Shown here one piece after another: positions 15,749 to 17,316 of a stretch of DNA of 17,316 nt; the first letter of the stretch is position 1, and each line of letters begins with the position of its first letter. The stretch is from Candidatus Merdenecus merdavium (lineage in GTDB: Bacteria; Bacillota; Clostridia; Lachnospirales; Lachnospiraceae). The DNA is taken from the NCBI GenBank assembly GCA_018715425.1, contig DVLR01000204.1, forward strand, positions 1 to 17,316, given 5' to 3'. The notes under the pieces were generated by a model. The model was not told the origin of the DNA. It was given only the letters and a program-made list of their open reading frames with translations, and ran no database searches. The position numbers were made by a program, and so were the translations under genes.

Positions 15749-15800
15749 AGATATTCTCAAGGTGAAAATGTAATATTTCTCCTAGAGGATATCTATTTTT
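15749..15800 (+). terminator. Long imperfect terminator hairpin after GH120
   Basis: AGATATTCTC (15749-15758) pairs with GAGGATATCT (15785-15794) with one G-U pair. Inside, past an A-A and a T-T mismatch, AGG/CCT and GAAA/TTTC also pair, leaving loop ATGTAATA (15768-15775). A TATTTTTATT tract follows. The right 83-bp repeat begins at the last base of the stem and includes the T-run. Confidence 0.8.
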
Positions 15801-15876
15801 ATTAAATGATATTAAAGATAAATAACTATATCTAACATATAATTAATAGATCGCATAATTTAAAGAAGTAATATAA
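15794..15876. repeat. 83-bp direct repeat, right copy
   Basis: 80 of 83 positions match 7651-7733 in the same orientation; the copies are 8,143 bp apart. It fills the space between the GH120 terminator and the promoter of the restriction-modification genes. The flanks diverge sharply on both sides. Confidence 0.93.
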
Positions 15877-15877
15877 C

Positions 15878-15906
15878 TTGCATTGTTTATACGATTATGA
15901 TATGAT
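15878..15906 (+). promoter_or_regulatory. Sigma-A promoter of the restriction-modification operon
   Basis: TTGCAT (15878-15883), 17 bp, TATGAT (15901-15906). Transcription would start near 15913, ~24 bases before the controller ATG. The -35 begins two bases after the repeat ends. No clear C-box pair of inverted repeats was found. Confidence 0.75.
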
Positions 15907-15936
15907 AACAGAAAATATGTTCGAAGGGATGCAACG

Positions 15937-16179
15937 ATGAGGATTAGTTATAAGAAACTGTGGAAATTATTGATAGATAAAGATATGATGAAAAAAGAGT
16001 TGGCCACAAAGGCTGGAATTAGTTCGGCATCAATTGCAAAACTAGGGAAAAACGAAAATGTAAATACTAATATATTGTTAAAAATATGTATTGCAATGAA
16101 GTGTGATATTTCGGATATTATGGAAGTCGTTACTGAAGAGAATAGCATAGATAATAAGGAGAATAACCATAATGTATAG
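15937..16179 (+). CDS. Small Cro/C1-type HTH protein, probable controller of the RM genes
   Basis: An 80-residue protein with a Xre/HTH_26-like fold: KKLWKLLIDKDMMKKELATK, then AGISSASIAKLGKNENVNTN, then LLKICIAMKCDISDIMEV. This is the layout of short regulators (YozG-like) often found immediately before C5 methyltransferase genes. The start follows AAGGGA (15924-15929) with a 7-base spacer. Its stop overlaps the methyltransferase ATG by 8 bp, so the two are translated together. By analogy with C proteins it may adjust the timing of methylase and endonuclease synthesis. Its operator is not identified, so the role is inferred from position. Confidence 0.82.
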   Translation: MRISYKKLWKLLIDKDMMKKELATKAGISSASIAKLGKNENVNTNILLKICIAMKCDISDIMEVVTEENSIDNKENNHNV

Positions 16180-17179
16180 ATCAATAGATTTATTTGCAGG
16201 CATTGGTGGAATAAGAAAAGGTTTTGATCATGCATTTGGTGAGAATATAGAAACTGTATTTATTAGTGAATGGGATAAACATGCACAAAAAACATATAAA
16301 ATAAACTATCATGATAAGTTTGACATTGCGGGAGATATTACAAAGATATCTGAAGAGGATATTCCACCATTTGATATTTGCCTAGCAGGGTTCCCTTGTC
16401 AGGCATTTTCCCTTGCAGGAAAAAGAATGGGTTTTGATGATGATTATAAAGGTTTATGTAGAGGAACCTTGTTTCAAGAAGTGGTAAGAATCTGTGAATT
16501 CCATAAGCCGAAAGTCATTTTCTGTGAAAATGTAAAAGGGTTACTGATTCACGATAAAGGAAGAACATTTAAAATCATCAAGAAAGCATTTGAGCAGATT
16601 GGATATACAGTATATGATCAAGTTTTAAATAGTAAAAATTTTGGCGTTCCACAGAATAGAGAGAGGATTTATATTGTCGCTTTTAGAAACGATATAGATA
16701 GTAGTGAATTTGTATTTCCAATGGGCGATCGTTCAGATACATGCATTAAGGATATTATGGAGACTCAAGTAGTAAGTGTTAAGTATTATCTATCAACAAG
16801 ATATTTAGATACATTAAAAAAACACAAGGAAAGGCATGCGGCTAAGGGGAACGGATTTGGATATGAAATAAGAAGGCTTGAGGATCAAGCCGGGGCAATA
16901 GTATGTGGTGGAATGGGAAGAGAAAGAAATCTTATTATAGATGATAGATTGACTGACTTTAAACCAGTCACACACATAAAGGGAGAAGTCAATCGAGAGG
17001 GAATAAGAAAGTTAACACCTAGAGAATGGGCTAGATTACAAGGCTTTCCTGATGATTTTAAACTAGAGCTTGCAGATACACACCTATATAAGCAGTTTGG
17101 CAACACTGTTACGGTAAATGTTATTGAGGCTATAGCAAAAGAAATAAGGAGGGTACTGGAAAGTGATCAAAGGAAATAA
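16172..17179 (+). CDS. DNA (cytosine-5) methyltransferase of a type II RM system
   Basis: A 335-residue enzyme with the C5-methylase motifs in order: I DLFAGIGG (6-13), IV GFPCQAFS with catalytic C76, VI ENVKG (119-123), VIII QNRERIY (161-167), IX RKLTPREWARLQGFPD (279-294) and X KQFGNTV (307-313). The target-recognition region is ~196-260 (RHAAKGNGFGYEIRR, then AIVCGGMGRERNL). It moves a methyl group from S-adenosylmethionine to the inner or outer cytosine of its site, protecting host DNA from the partner nuclease. AAGGAG precedes the start, which overlaps the controller stop by 8 bp; its own stop overlaps the endonuclease GTG by 17 bp. The HpaII-like partner suggests CCGG as the target; this is inferred, not read from the recognition domain. 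Confidence 0.95.
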   Translation: MYRSIDLFAGIGGIRKGFDHAFGENIETVFISEWDKHAQKTYKINYHDKFDIAGDITKISEEDIPPFDICLAGFPCQAFSLAGKRMGFDDDYKGLCRGTLFQEVVRICEFHKPKVIFCENVKGLLIHDKGRTFKIIKKAFEQIGYTVYDQVLNSKNFGVPQNRERIYIVAFRNDIDSSEFVFPMGDRSDTCIKDIMETQVVSVKYYLSTRYLDTLKKHKERHAAKGNGFGYEIRRLEDQAGAIVCGGMGRERNLIIDDRLTDFKPVTHIKGEVNREGIRKLTPREWARLQGFPDDFKLELADTHLYKQFGNTVTVNVIEAIAKEIRRVLESDQRK

Positions 17180-17316
17180 AGGTGAATGGAGTGAATTATA
17201 TGTTTTATTAAGTCTATTAGCCCATGGGAAACTATATGCAGCGGATGATGATGTGAAAAAAATAGATGACGTATATTTTCCTGTACTAAAGATATTTCGC
17301 GAAGAGATGAAAGGCG
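17163..17316 (+). CDS. HpaII-family type II restriction endonuclease, N-terminal part only
   Basis: A GTG-started frame runs off the right edge; 51 codons are visible. The N-terminus reads IKGNKGEWSELYVLLSLLA, then HGKLYAADDDV and FPVLKIFREE, which I recognise as the opening of the HpaII endonuclease family (K-G-N-K-G-E-W-S-E, then a conserved G-K-L-Y-A-A-D). Those enzymes cut CCGG. The start is supported by AAGGAGGG (17146-17153) with a 9-base spacer; it overlaps the methyltransferase stop by 17 bp. Controller, methylase and nuclease thus form one tightly coupled unit, with the nuclease last, so that protection can precede cutting. The catalytic region lies beyond the window, so integrity cannot be judged. 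Confidence 0.8.
   Translation, partial: MIKGNKGEWSELYVLLSLLAHGKLYAADDDVKKIDDVYFPVLKIFREEMKG

Noticed and set aside
7651..15876. Reading the 83-bp repeats as att sites or an insertion sequence's ends
   Set aside because: No integrase, transposase, tRNA or terminal inverted repeat was found; reported only as a direct repeat pair.
1..17316. CRISPR array, tRNA or rRNA genes
   Set aside because: No regularly spaced repeats, tRNA-like cloverleaf or rRNA-like stretch was seen on reading both strands.

Overview
The window is AT-rich, densely packed DNA with strong AGGAGG-type ribosome binding sites, sigma-A-like promoters and intrinsic terminators. The genes (intracellular GH3/GH43/GH2/GH120 enzymes fed by GPH symporters, and a type II Wadjet system) fit a plant-fibre-degrading clostridium, most likely Lachnospiraceae. 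That placement is inferred from gene content; no rRNA or other marker gene is present.

Layout. (1) 1-2004: the end of a defence locus, with the C-terminal ATPase part of a JetC-like SMC protein (open at the left edge) and a complete JetD-like TOPRIM protein. (2) 2013-7442: a first glycan locus. A sigma-A-type promoter and the first ~80 codons of an AraC-type regulator run straight into a GH3 glycosidase, so the regulator is truncated. A strong terminator follows, then a GH43 gene overlapping a GPH-type sugar symporter gene. (3) 7443-8319: a long gene-poor spacer holding two terminators, an orphan promoter related to the one at 2013, and the left copy of an 83-bp direct repeat. (4) 8320-15715: a second, self-contained glycan locus: a LacI-type regulator, a near-ideal promoter with two matching operator-like sites, a decayed GH3 remnant in the leader, then symporter - GH2 - GH120 beta-xylosidase as one operon closed by a terminator. 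(5) 15794-15876: the right copy of the 83-bp repeat. (6) 15878-17316: a second defence locus, a type II restriction-modification system with a small HTH controller, a C5-cytosine methyltransferase and the start of an HpaII-family endonuclease, in overlapping frames.

How the parts work together. Neither glycan locus shows a secreted enzyme. Each pairs a cation symporter with cytoplasmic glycosidases, so short oligosaccharides (xylo- or arabino-xylo-oligosaccharides are the best guess because of GH43 and GH120) are imported and cut inside the cell. LacI most likely represses the second locus until its sugar ligand binds. The first locus has lost its AraC regulator, which leaves the regulator's promoter upstream of GH3.

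The most interesting signals are structural: the 83-bp repeat bracketing the whole LacI-GH120 locus at a period of 8,143 bp; the duplicated AraC-type promoter whose two copies have both lost their regulator; the GH3 relic inside the LacI-controlled leader; the consensus promoter folded into a perfect palindrome; and an apparent scarcity of CCGG, the site expected for an HpaII-like enzyme. Together they suggest an accessory region built by repeated insertion and deletion between two defence systems. I did not find a convincing wholly new system.
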